A DNA stretch of 64,000 nucleotides, from positions 1 to 64,000 of the forward strand of contig JACWAF010000013.1 of NCBI GenBank assembly GCA_014874185.1. The letters run 5' to 3'. The notes under the pieces were generated by a model. That model was given only the letters and a program-made list of their open reading frames with translations. It had not been told where the DNA came from and ran no database searches. Shown piece by piece: positions 31,964-39,736 of this stretch (position 1 is the first letter of the stretch; the number at the start of each line of letters is the position of its first letter). The position numbers and the translations under genes were made by a program. The DNA comes from Nitrospirota bacterium. Its GTDB lineage: Bacteria; Nitrospirota; Thermodesulfovibrionia; Thermodesulfovibrionales; JdFR-88.

Positions 31964-32725
31964 ATGGAGATAAAAGTGGCCATTATAGGGGGCTCCGGGC
32001 TTGATGCCCCCCGGCTTATGAAAGGGGCCAGGGAGAAGGCCGTGAAGACCCCTTACGGAAGCCCTTCGTCCAAATTGACACTCGGGGAGATAGGGGGCGT
32101 CAAGACCGTCATCCTCGCCCGGCACGGGAAGGACCACTCCATCTACCCCACGGGAGTGAATTTCAGGGCCAATATAATGGCACTTAAAAAAGAGGGCTGC
32201 ACGCATATACTGGCAACCACCGCGGTCGGTTCGCTCCGGGAAAATATAAGGCCCGGAGACCTCGTCTTCCCGGACCAGTTCATAGACCATACCAGGCACC
32301 GCGCCCTGACATTCCACGACGAGAAAGTCATCCACACGCCGATGGCAGAGCCCTTCTGCTGCAGGCTCCGGGAACTCCTCTGCCGGTCGGCAAAAGAGTT
32401 GAAGCTCAGACATCATAACAAGGGCGCCGTGATCACCATAGAAGGGCCGCGCTTTTCCACAAAGGCCGAATCCCATATGTTCAGAAGCTGGAGGGCCGAC
32501 GTGATAAACATGTCCACCGTGCCGGAGGTGATACTTGCCCGCGAGGCCGGCATATGCTATCAGAGCATATGCATGTCAACGGACTATGACTGCTGGAAAG
32601 AGGGCGAGGAGCCGGTCACCTGGGACATGATCCTGCAGAGGATGCAATCAAACGCGGACAACGTAAAAAAGCTGATTTTAAAAACCCTTCCAAAAATAGA
32701 TTTCATCGAATGCGAATGCCATTAG
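31964..32725 (+). CDS. mtaP: S-methyl-5'-thioadenosine phosphorylase
   Basis: A 253-residue purine nucleoside phosphorylase splitting methylthioadenosine to adenine and methylthioribose-1-phosphate. It has IIGGSGLDAPRLM near residue 7, the phosphate loop ARHGKDHSIYPTGVNFRANI near 51, TTAVGSLRENIRPGDLVFPD near 84, and TIEGPRFSTKAESHMFRSW, then MSTVPEVILAREAGICY near 178. It is followed 10 bases later by apt, which would recycle the adenine released: the two act in series. Confidence 0.95.
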   Translation: MEIKVAIIGGSGLDAPRLMKGAREKAVKTPYGSPSSKLTLGEIGGVKTVILARHGKDHSIYPTGVNFRANIMALKKEGCTHILATTAVGSLRENIRPGDLVFPDQFIDHTRHRALTFHDEKVIHTPMAEPFCCRLRELLCRSAKELKLRHHNKGAVITIEGPRFSTKAESHMFRSWRADVINMSTVPEVILAREAGICYQSICMSTDYDCWKEGEEPVTWDMILQRMQSNADNVKKLILKTLPKIDFIECECH

Positions 32726-32735
32726 GAGGCGCAGG

Positions 32736-33269
32736 ATGCCGATAAAATCGCGCATAAGGACGATACCGGATTACCCCAAAAAGGGGATAATGTTCAGGGA
32801 CATAACCACCCTTATAAAAGACCCGGTGGGCTTCAGGATAGTCATAGACAACCTGGCCCAGCATTACATAACGGGTGAGGTGGGCTTTGACCTCATCGTG
32901 GGCATAGAGTCCAGGGGCTTCATCCTGGGGGGCGCGCTGGCCTACGTGCTGGGGAAGGGCTTCGTCCCAATCAGGAAAAAAGGCAAGCTCCCGGCCGAGA
33001 AAGAGGTGCAGGAGTACGAGCTTGAGTACGGCACGGACAGCATAGAAATCCACAAGGATGCCATAAAAAAAGACACGCGCGTCCTGCTGGTGGACGACCT
33101 TCTTGCAACCGGCGGCACCGCCCTCGCCTCCGCCTCCCTTATAGAAAAGCTTGGAGGCAAGGTGGCCGAGATGTGCTTCATAGTGGACCTCCCCGATGTG
33201 GGCGGCAGAAAACGCCTGGAGGCCAAAGGCTATAAGATCTTCGCCCTGACCGGGTTCGAGGGGGAATAA
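32736..33269 (+). CDS. apt: adenine phosphoribosyltransferase
   Basis: A 177-residue enzyme converting adenine and PRPP to AMP. It has IPDYPKKGIMFRDITTLIKD near residue 10, IVGIESRGFILGG near 57, RKKGKLPAEKE near 86 and the PRPP loop VLLVDDLLATGGTALAS near 117. Second gene of the mtaP-apt operon, whose product pair salvages the purine of methylthioadenosine. Confidence 0.96.
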   Translation: MPIKSRIRTIPDYPKKGIMFRDITTLIKDPVGFRIVIDNLAQHYITGEVGFDLIVGIESRGFILGGALAYVLGKGFVPIRKKGKLPAEKEVQEYELEYGTDSIEIHKDAIKKDTRVLLVDDLLATGGTALASASLIEKLGGKVAEMCFIVDLPDVGGRKRLEAKGYKIFALTGFEGE

Positions 33270-33276
33270 AAGGCGC

Positions 33277-33437
33277 GTTACTTTTTCTTGTAAGAAAAAG
33301 TAACCAAAAAGAACTTTTAGTTTTTTGCGGGGCTGTGCCCCGCAAAAAAAATCAAGAGTTTTTTCTCTTTGCCCCAAGCGGATGAAATCCGCCGTATTTG
33401 ATAATTTTTCTTCTTTTTTGCAAAAAAGGGAAAGTAG
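33277..33437. repeat. hairpin-ended dispersed repeat, copy A
   Basis: A 161-bp intergenic unit: left palindrome GTTACTTTTTCTTGTAAG-AAAAAGTAAC, a constant CCAAAAAGAACTTTTAG, a GC hairpin GCGGGGCTGTGCCCCGC, then AGAGTTTTTTCT, and the right palindrome around CTTTTTTGCAAAAAAG ending AAAGTAG. Copies at 44319-44464 and 52396-52523. It fills the gap between the convergent apt and DUF2267 genes and may end both transcripts. Confidence 0.75.
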
Positions 33438-33441
33438 TCTT

Positions 33442-33831
33442 TTACGCCTTTACCGTCTTGCTCCCCTCGAATAGCTTGGAGAACTCCGGCGGGAGCTGTG
33501 CGCGTATGTCGTCTATCTCCCCTTTGGAGACGGCCTCGCCCACCACTTCCATTACCACGCGGGCGTGGTAGACCGCCTCGGGGTAATCCACCCCCTCGCG
33601 CTCGGTCACGCGCTTGAAAAACTCGTTCAGACCGAATTTCTCCTTTTCTTCCACCTGCCTCATATACCAGGCTATCTCAGTGGGCAGCTGGCTTGCCAGA
33701 TCCTCCACCTCCTGGCCGAAGAGCCTCTCGGTCAGGGTCATGAGGGTGGCCCTGATGGCGGCAACGGCTTCGCCCTTTGAAGCCAAACGGGCGCGGTTTT
33801 GCACCTGGCCTACAAATTCGTCGTAATTCAT
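33442..33831 (-). CDS. DUF2267 domain protein
   Basis: A 129-residue all-helical protein: MNYDEFVGQVQNRARL, then AIRATLMTLTERLFGQEVED near residue 26, ASQLPTEIAWYMRQ, and a second helical copy VYHARVVMEVVGEAVSKGEI near 87 with AQLPPEFSKLFEG. This is the DUF2267 pattern of two related halves. The function is unknown; members are often stress-induced cytosolic proteins. Nothing in the immediate neighbourhood gives a role. Confidence 0.82.
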   Translation of the reverse strand: MNYDEFVGQVQNRARLASKGEAVAAIRATLMTLTERLFGQEVEDLASQLPTEIAWYMRQVEEKEKFGLNEFFKRVTEREGVDYPEAVYHARVVMEVVGEAVSKGEIDDIRAQLPPEFSKLFEGSKTVKA

Positions 33832-34025
33832 ATGGTTCCCCCTTTCAGGATGAAGGCTTTCTCATTTAATTTTCAGGCCGCAAGTAAGTAGAGTCAAGGA
33901 GATTTGAGAGGGGCAATTTGGCCGGATGCGCTTGAAAAGGGTGCAATAGGGTGATACAGATTCTAATAAGGCTTCGCCTGAATCCGTATATAATGTCAAA
34001 TGCAGTTTAAACCAGGATGGGTGGA

Positions 34026-34601
34026 ATGTTTTCTGAAATGAGCCTTGAATCGTTCGTGGCCTCATATGGATATGCGGCCCTGCTGGTTGGGACCTTTGTC
34101 GAGGGTGAAACCATTTTAATTATAGGCGGCATATTCGCCCAGCTCGGATACCTGGACCTCTACGCCGTCATGATGATAGCCTTTGCGGGCAGCTTTTCTG
34201 GAGACCAGGTCTCATTCGCCATAGGGCGCCTCAAAGGCAGGGACCTGCTGGCCAGGCATCCCAGCTGGGAAGACCGGGTGGACAGGGTTCACATACTCCT
34301 AGAACGCTACCATGACCTCATCATGGTCGGGTTCAGGTTCGTTTACGGCATGCGGATCATAACGCCTTTTGTGATAGGGATGGGCAGGCACATCAGGGCC
34401 AGACGGTTCATAGTGCTCAATGCGATAGGCGCACTGCTCTGGTCGGTGGCGATCTCCATGGGCGGCTACCTCTTCGGGCATGCGATTGAAAAGGTGACGG
34501 GCGGCATCAAGCATTACGAGATCGCGGTCACGCTGGCGGTGTCGGCAGTGGGGGCCTTCCTGTGGCTAATCCACAAATTAAGAGGAAAAAGGAAATATTA
34601 A
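34026..34601 (+). CDS. DedA-family membrane protein
   Basis: About 191 residues from ATG 34026 (ATG 34017 also open). The DedA/SNARE-associated domain has ASYGYAALLVGTFVEGETIL, GSFSGDQVSFAIGRLKGRDL, the FRFVYGMRIITPFVIGMGR signature near residue 105 and RFIVLNAIGALLWSVAISMG. DedA proteins move lipid carriers such as undecaprenyl phosphate across the membrane; the precise substrate is not readable here. The stop codon TAA (34599-34601) lies inside the terminal repeat of the adjoining MITE-like element. Confidence 0.87.
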   Translation: MFSEMSLESFVASYGYAALLVGTFVEGETILIIGGIFAQLGYLDLYAVMMIAFAGSFSGDQVSFAIGRLKGRDLLARHPSWEDRVDRVHILLERYHDLIMVGFRFVYGMRIITPFVIGMGRHIRARRFIVLNAIGALLWSVAISMGGYLFGHAIEKVTGGIKHYEIAVTLAVSAVGAFLWLIHKLRGKRKY

Positions 34602-34799
34602 CAGTCTCATAATAGGATGCACTTAATTATTAGAAAATCCCTCCTAACCTACCCTTTGTCAAAGGGCCTTTACCAAAGGGAGGAATTACCCCTCTTTGGA
34701 ACGGGGTCCCCTAAAAGTCGCAGACTTTTTGGGGTGCGGGTTGAGGGGCGAGGGGAGATTTTCCGGTCAAAAGGTCTGTTCAATTATGAGACCTTAATA
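34596..34799 (+). repeat. MITE-like dispersed repeat, full copy at the dedA stop
   Basis: A 204-bp copy nearly identical to 30351-30556, from TATTAACAGTCTCATAAT to ATTATGAGACCTTAATA. Its first bases supply or overlap the dedA stop codon, so insertion here set the present C-terminus of DedA. The other end lies 40 bases from the 3' end of the convergent deoA. Confidence 0.85.
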
Positions 34800-34839
34800 G
34801 CAGGCGAAAGGCGATGCCCCTGCCCTTTTCAGCTTGCCC

Positions 34840-36186
34840 TCAGGGCAGGACCGCTTCGAAGACGATACGGGGCCTGGCCGGTTCGCGGTCCCCTATCTCC
34901 ACGCCGGAGAGAAAGACGTGCTCGGCCTCGGTGAGGGTTCCAGGACGGTTCGTGTGCAGGACTGCCAGCGGCTCCCCGGCCTTCACCGGGTCACCGGGTT
35001 TTTTCCCCAGCACGATGCCTGCGGCAAGGTCTATGCCGTCCTCCATCCTGCTCCTGCCCGCCCCCAGGAGCATCGAGGCGTGCCCCACACTGCGGGCGTC
35101 CAGCTTCCTGACGTACCCGGTCCATGGGGAAAGCACCGGCTTGAGGTTGACGGCCTTCGGGAAGAGCGAGGGATTGAAGGCGGATTCGGGGTTGCCGTGC
35201 TGGGCATCTATCATCTCCAGCAGCTTGGCGAAGGCGTCGCCGTGGTCCATGTAATCGCGCACCTCGTCCTTGTATTTTTTTATGATATGCTCGCCCAGCC
35301 TCTGGGGCTCGGTCTCCTCGCTGACCGAATCCGACAGGTGCGCCATCCACGCGGCCAGAGTAAGGGTCAGCTCAAACAGGTCCGGGGCGCACGCGCCTTT
35401 CAGGGCGGAGATGCACTCTTTAATCTCCAGGCTGTTGCCCACCGCCCTGCCCAGCGGCGCGCTCATGTCCGTTATGAGGGCTATCGTCTTCACTCCCATG
35501 GAGTTTCCGATGTTCACCATAAGCCGGGCCAGTGCGCGCGCGTCGTGGATGTCCTCCATGAAGGCGCCGGAGCCGGTCTTCACGTCCAGGAGCAGGGCGT
35601 CTATCCCCTCGGAGAGCTTTTTGGACATCACGCTTGCCGCGATAAGAGGAATGGATTCGACAGTGGAGGTGCAGTCCCTGAGCGCATAAAGCCTCCTGTC
35701 GGAAGGGGCTATCTCTTCGGACTGCCCCATTATGGCGCAGCCCACAGTGGCTATGCACTCCCTGAACTCCTCTATGCTCAGGTCCGTGCGGAATCCGGGT
35801 ATGGAGGCCAGCTTGTCCAGCGTGCCCCCCGTATGCCCAAGCCCCCGCCCCACTATCATGGGCATCTTCATCCCCATGGCCGCCATGAGCGGGGCCAGTA
35901 TTATGCTGGTCTTGTCCCCAACGCCGCCGGTGGAATGCTTGTCAACCTTCACGCCGGATATGCCCGAGAGGTCCACCTTGCGCCCGGTATCCAGCATGGC
36001 CGAGGCAAGCGCAATCGTCTCCGGCTCGGTCATCCCCTTGTGATAAACGGCCATAAGGAAGGCGGCCATCTGGTAATCGGGTATAGCGCCCGCCAGATGC
36101 CCGCTTATGAGGAACGATATCTCTTCCTTATGCAGTTCCCCGCCGTCACGCTTTTTCTTTATGAGGTCGACCGCGCGCATGGACAT
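34840..36186 (-). CDS. deoA: thymidine/pyrimidine-nucleoside phosphorylase
   Basis: A 448-residue enzyme splitting thymidine or uridine with phosphate. It starts MRAVDLIKKKRDGGELHKEE, has the family signature KVDKHSTGGVGDKTSIILAP near residue 80, GRGLGHTGGTLDKL near 113, LLLDVKTGSGAFM near 197 and a C-terminal alpha/beta domain (SVGHASMLLGAG, LTEAEHVFLSG). Starts at MSM or two codons later are both possible. Not in an operon; with mtaP and apt it forms a loose salvage neighbourhood. Confidence 0.93.
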   Translation of the reverse strand: MSMRAVDLIKKKRDGGELHKEEISFLISGHLAGAIPDYQMAAFLMAVYHKGMTEPETIALASAMLDTGRKVDLSGISGVKVDKHSTGGVGDKTSIILAPLMAAMGMKMPMIVGRGLGHTGGTLDKLASIPGFRTDLSIEEFRECIATVGCAIMGQSEEIAPSDRRLYALRDCTSTVESIPLIAASVMSKKLSEGIDALLLDVKTGSGAFMEDIHDARALARLMVNIGNSMGVKTIALITDMSAPLGRAVGNSLEIKECISALKGACAPDLFELTLTLAAWMAHLSDSVSEETEPQRLGEHIIKKYKDEVRDYMDHGDAFAKLLEMIDAQHGNPESAFNPSLFPKAVNLKPVLSPWTGYVRKLDARSVGHASMLLGAGRSRMEDGIDLAAGIVLGKKPGDPVKAGEPLAVLHTNRPGTLTEAEHVFLSGVEIGDREPARPRIVFEAVLP

Positions 36187-36231
36187 CTAGTTTAGATTAT
36201 GCGCCCTTTTACGTCAATCCGGTTTAATGAT

Positions 36232-36360
36232 TCAGCTAACAATGCCCAGGATGCCGATTATTACCAGGTACAGGGCCACTATGTAATTCAGAAGCCTCGG
36301 CACGATCAGAATCAGGATTCCCGTTATCAATGCCACTACCGATTGCGCGTGCGTGTGCAT
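36232..36360 (-). CDS. DUF3096-like small membrane protein
   Basis: A 42-residue protein that falls under usual length cut-offs. It starts at ATG 36360-36358 with AGGAGG just upstream and reads MHTHAQSVVALITGILILIV, then PRLLNYIVALYLVIIGILGI, ending VS. The two hydrophobic stretches joined by PRLLNY are the pattern of DUF3096 proteins, which are tiny two-helix membrane proteins of unknown function. Good ribosome site, full-length match and codon use support a real gene. Confidence 0.75.
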   Translation of the reverse strand: MHTHAQSVVALITGILILIVPRLLNYIVALYLVIIGILGIVS

Positions 36361-36400
36361 TCCGCCTCCTCTGTTTTTGATGATTACTAACAAGCCATTA

Positions 36401-36449
36401 ATTCCCGGTGCCAGGGCACTCAGACCCTGAGTGCTCGGGCACCGGGAAT
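36401..36449. repeat. long intergenic hairpin
   Basis: A perfect 12-bp outer stem (ATTCCCGGTGCC / GGCACCGGGAAT) encloses a second 8-bp stem (GCACTCAG-acc-CTGAGTGC). It could be a terminator arm or a palindromic repeat; no T tract follows. Confidence 0.5.
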
Positions 36450-36465
36450 CCTTCTGAAAACAAGA

Positions 36466-36516
36466 AAGATTCCGGTCAAAAATACGGGGCTAAAGCCCCT
36501 TGGGCCGGAATGAAAC
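36466..36516 (+). repeat. ATTCCGG-type compound palindromic repeat
   Basis: AGATTCCGG, then AATACGGGGCTAAAGCCCCT and TGGG, then CCGGAATGA. The same compound unit is at 58512-58556, and its inner palindrome also occurs inside cbiA (23992-24016). The rest of the gap to 36648 is AT-rich and shows no gene. Confidence 0.65.
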
Positions 36517-36648
36517 AAGATAATCATGCTTATGGACCTTTTAATAAAATTTTTCAGATATAAAATTCTGGTTGTAAATTTCTAAAAAAAAAATTAATAA
36601 TATATTTATAAATAAATCCAGTTTTCATTTTTTAGAGAATAGCGGATT

Positions 36649-37533
36649 TTGAAAAAAGATCAGCAAAAAATAATTGTCCTTTTCTTCCTGATTGGCCTTG
36701 CGATCTGGGCTGTTGACTTCATATTCGATTCCTTCATCTTCTCGCATACGAATTTCCCCAGTCCAAATGTATTCAGGGTCGGCCTTGAGAACTTCTATCT
36801 GCGCGACAAGCTCGTCTCCTTTCTGTTCAAACCCATGCTCATGGTTGTTATTTTCACAACCCTGGGTTTCATCATTTCCAGGTTCGCTTCCAATCAAAAA
36901 AAATCCGAAGCCGATTTGAGGAATGCCCTTTTGAGGATTGAAGAGGAGAAGAGGAAGACAGAGGCCATACTGGAGGCCATAGGCGACGGCATAAGCATCC
37001 AAAGTCCCGATTACCGGGTGATCTACCAGAACCGCATGCATAAAGAGGCCATAGGCTCTCATCAGGGGGAATACTGCTACAAGGCTTACCATAAAAGGGA
37101 TGAAATATGCCCGGACTGCCCCGTTCAGATGACCTTTCAGGACGGGGAGATGCATACGGTCGAGGAGACCGGCAGAACTCCCGAAGGCGAGCCGTTATAT
37201 GTTGAGGTGACCGCCTCACCTCTTACGGACGCAAGCGGCCGGATAATAGCCGGCATAGAGGCGGTCCGCTACATAGGCGAGCGCAAGAAGGCCGAGCAGG
37301 AAAAAGAGCATCTCATAGCGGAGCTTAAGAAGGCCCTTTCCGAGATAAAGACCCTGCGCGGCCTGATACCCGTATGCGCCTGGTGCAAAAAGGTGCGCAA
37401 CGACAAGGGCTACTGGGAGAGCGTTGAGGAGTACATACAGAAGAACTCGAATGCCAGGGTCACCCACGGGATATGCTCCGACTGCCTGAACAAGGCATAC
37501 GAAGAAGAGCGCAAAAGAAACAGCAGCAGCTAA
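36649..37533 (+). CDS. membrane-anchored PAS sensor protein with C-terminal double-CxxC tail
   Basis: A 294-residue protein with a TTG start. Two membrane helices (residues 9-27 and 60-80) flank a short periplasmic loop. A coiled-coil linker (LRNALLRIEEEKRKTEAILE) leads to a PAS domain (about 100-215) with ICPDCPVQMTF inside it. A second coiled coil (KKAEQEKEHLIAEL) precedes the tail LRGLIPVCAWCKKVRNDKGY..THGICSDC. That C-x-x-C..C-x-x-C tail is common at the ends of bacterial sensor proteins and may bind metal. There is no kinase or cyclase domain, so output is likely through partners. Confidence 0.75.
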   Translation: MKKDQQKIIVLFFLIGLAIWAVDFIFDSFIFSHTNFPSPNVFRVGLENFYLRDKLVSFLFKPMLMVVIFTTLGFIISRFASNQKKSEADLRNALLRIEEEKRKTEAILEAIGDGISIQSPDYRVIYQNRMHKEAIGSHQGEYCYKAYHKRDEICPDCPVQMTFQDGEMHTVEETGRTPEGEPLYVEVTASPLTDASGRIIAGIEAVRYIGERKKAEQEKEHLIAELKKALSEIKTLRGLIPVCAWCKKVRNDKGYWESVEEYIQKNSNARVTHGICSDCLNKAYEEERKRNSSS

Positions 37534-37662
37534 GACCTTTTAAACCCCGGCTTTTTTCGAAAGAAATTTCTTTATTTATTGAGCCTCCCTGGACCCAAAT
37601 CTGGTAAAATATCAGGGTATGCCGCTCTGGGGCGGTTTCAATGCGGCAGTTTTGGAGGGTAA

Positions 37663-38691
37663 ATGTTTCGAAAGCAGTTGCCCCTTATAGCCGGCATCAG
37701 CCTGACGGTGGCGGCCGTGTATGTTTCGGTTCAGCTTTTCCTTCCCGTTGACCGGGAGAGGCCGCCGGTTGAAATGCTTATAAAAGAGGGAATGAACTTC
37801 AGGCAGGCCACCAGCATGCTTGCGCAAAAGAACCTGATCCGGGATGCGGCCCTGTTCAAAATCCTGGGGAGGCTTACACGGGCCGACAAGCACCTTATGC
37901 CGGGCTACTATTCCATAGACGGCTCGATGACCCCGTGGCAGATATTCAGGCTCTTCAGGGACGGCGATTACCTGAAGACCGAGGTGACCGTTATTGAGGG
38001 CGACTGCCTGGAGGACATCAGGGCCAAGTTCGCCGCCAAAGGGCTTATAAAACCTGACGAATTCGATAAACTTACCCATGACAAATCGTTCATCGAGTCC
38101 CTGGGGGTTGATGCGCCTTCGCTGGAGGGCTATATCTTCCCGGACACTTACAGGTTCCCGAAGGGGATATCCCCCAAGCGGATGATAGAGATGATGGTGG
38201 AGAGGCTTTTCGATACCTATAACGGGCAGCTCAGCCAGAGGGCCAACGAGCTTGGCCTCAGCATGAACAGCGTTATCACCCTGGCATCCATAATAGAGAA
38301 AGAGGCCGCCATGGACTTCGAGCGGCCGCTCATATCGGCGGTGTTCTACAACAGGCTTAAAAAAGGGATGCCCCTTCAGGCGGACCCTACGGCGGCTTAC
38401 GGTTTGGAGCCGCCACATACCCCCGTGAGCAGTTGGGACATAAAACAAAAAACAAAGTACAATACTTATAAAATCCGGGGGTTGCCGCCGGGACCGATAG
38501 CCTCGCCGGGGCTTCAGTCCATCAGGGCCGCCCTTTATCCGGCCAAGGTGCCGTACTTGTATTTCGTATCCAACTACGACGGCACGCACACGTTTTCTGT
38601 CACTTACCTGGACCACAGGCGCGCCATAGAAAACGCCAGGCTGAAACTTGAGGCCTCTTTTGCAAACGGGACCGGGAAAGATGAGAAATAA
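37663..38691 (+). CDS. mltG: endolytic murein transglycosylase MltG
   Basis: A 342-residue inner-membrane enzyme that cuts nascent glycan strands. N-terminal anchor helix 8-29, then a LysM-like part (INFRQATSML-type helix, VTVIEGDCLEDIRAKFAAKG), then the YceG core: LEGYIFPDTYRFPKG near residue 152, TLASIIEKEAAM with the catalytic glutamate near 214, YNRLKKGMPLQADPTAAYGL, YNTYKIRGLPPGPIASPGL and YLYFVSNYDGTHTFS. GGAGGG precedes the ATG. It overlaps ispG by 11 bases. Confidence 0.95.
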   Translation: MFRKQLPLIAGISLTVAAVYVSVQLFLPVDRERPPVEMLIKEGMNFRQATSMLAQKNLIRDAALFKILGRLTRADKHLMPGYYSIDGSMTPWQIFRLFRDGDYLKTEVTVIEGDCLEDIRAKFAAKGLIKPDEFDKLTHDKSFIESLGVDAPSLEGYIFPDTYRFPKGISPKRMIEMMVERLFDTYNGQLSQRANELGLSMNSVITLASIIEKEAAMDFERPLISAVFYNRLKKGMPLQADPTAAYGLEPPHTPVSSWDIKQKTKYNTYKIRGLPPGPIASPGLQSIRAALYPAKVPYLYFVSNYDGTHTFSVTYLDHRRAIENARLKLEASFANGTGKDEK

Positions 38692-39736
38692 GAGAAAGAC
38701 CAAGGTCGTCCGGGTAGGGGCCGTTCCGATCGGCGGCGGAAACCCTGTTGCCGTGCAGTCGATGACCAAGACCGACACCCGGGACCCGGCCTCCACGCTG
38801 AGACAGATAAGGGGCCTTCAAAAGGCTGGCTGCGAGATTATCAGGGTTGCGGTGCCGGATGCCGAGGCCGCGGCCGCCCTGGGAAAAATAAAAAGGGGCT
38901 CGCCCATCCCGGTGATAGCCGATATCCACTTTGACTGGCGGCTGGCCCTTGAGGCGATACGGCAGGGGGTGGACGGGCTGAGGATAAACCCCGGCAACAT
39001 CGGGGCCGAATGGAAACTGAAAGAGGTAGTTGCTGCGCTCAGGGACCGGCCCATCCCCGTGCGGGTGGGCGTGAACGCCGGCAGCCTTCAAAAGGACATC
39101 CTTAAAAAATACGGCCATCCCACGGCTGAGGCGCTGGCCGAAAGCGCCCTGAGGGAGATAGAGCTTCTGGAGAAGCTGGACTACCGGAACGTGAAGGTCT
39201 CCCTCAAGGCCTCGAACGTGCCCGTGACGGTGGAGGCTTACAGGATCTTCTCCAGAAAATCAAATTATCCCCTGCATATCGGCATCTCTGAGGCGGGCCC
39301 CCCGGGCGTGGGCATCATAAAGAGTGCAGTGGGGCTTGGCATCCTGCTTGAGGAAGGCATAGGGGACACCATCCGGGTGTCTCTTACCGGAAACCCCGCC
39401 GAGGAGGTAAGGGTGGCCTGCCAGATACTGCAGAGCCTTGGGCTCAGGCAGGGGCCTGAGATAATCTCATGCCCCACATGCGGCAGGACCACCATAGATA
39501 TTCAGCGGCTTGCCGCTGAAACGGAAAAGAGATTAAGGGCAGTGCACAAACCCGTGAAGGTGGCCGTGATGGGATGCGTGGTGAACGGCCCCGGCGAGGC
39601 GATGGAGGCGCATTTCGGCATCACCGGCGCCAACGGTATGGGCATGCTCTTCAAGGACGGGAAAGTGATAAGGAAGATGAAAGAGTCCGAACTTCTGGAC
39701 GCATTGATGAAGGAGATTGAGGCGTGGAGACCATAA
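38681..39736 (+). CDS. ispG: 4-hydroxy-3-methylbut-2-en-1-yl diphosphate synthase
   Basis: About 351 residues from MRNKRKTKVVRVGAVPIGG; a longer frame inside mltG is less likely. It makes HMBPP in the MEP isoprenoid pathway. VQSMTKTDTRD near residue 23, ADIHFDWRLALEA, RINPGNIG, VGVNAGSL near 130, then the [4Fe-4S] ligands in ISCPTCGRTTIDI and VMGCVVNGPGE. The [4Fe-4S] protein is normal in length for the bacterial short form. The 3' end overlaps panC by 13 bases. Confidence 0.96.
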   Translation: MRNKRKTKVVRVGAVPIGGGNPVAVQSMTKTDTRDPASTLRQIRGLQKAGCEIIRVAVPDAEAAAALGKIKRGSPIPVIADIHFDWRLALEAIRQGVDGLRINPGNIGAEWKLKEVVAALRDRPIPVRVGVNAGSLQKDILKKYGHPTAEALAESALREIELLEKLDYRNVKVSLKASNVPVTVEAYRIFSRKSNYPLHIGISEAGPPGVGIIKSAVGLGILLEEGIGDTIRVSLTGNPAEEVRVACQILQSLGLRQGPEIISCPTCGRTTIDIQRLAAETEKRLRAVHKPVKVAVMGCVVNGPGEAMEAHFGITGANGMGMLFKDGKVIRKMKESELLDALMKEIEAWRP

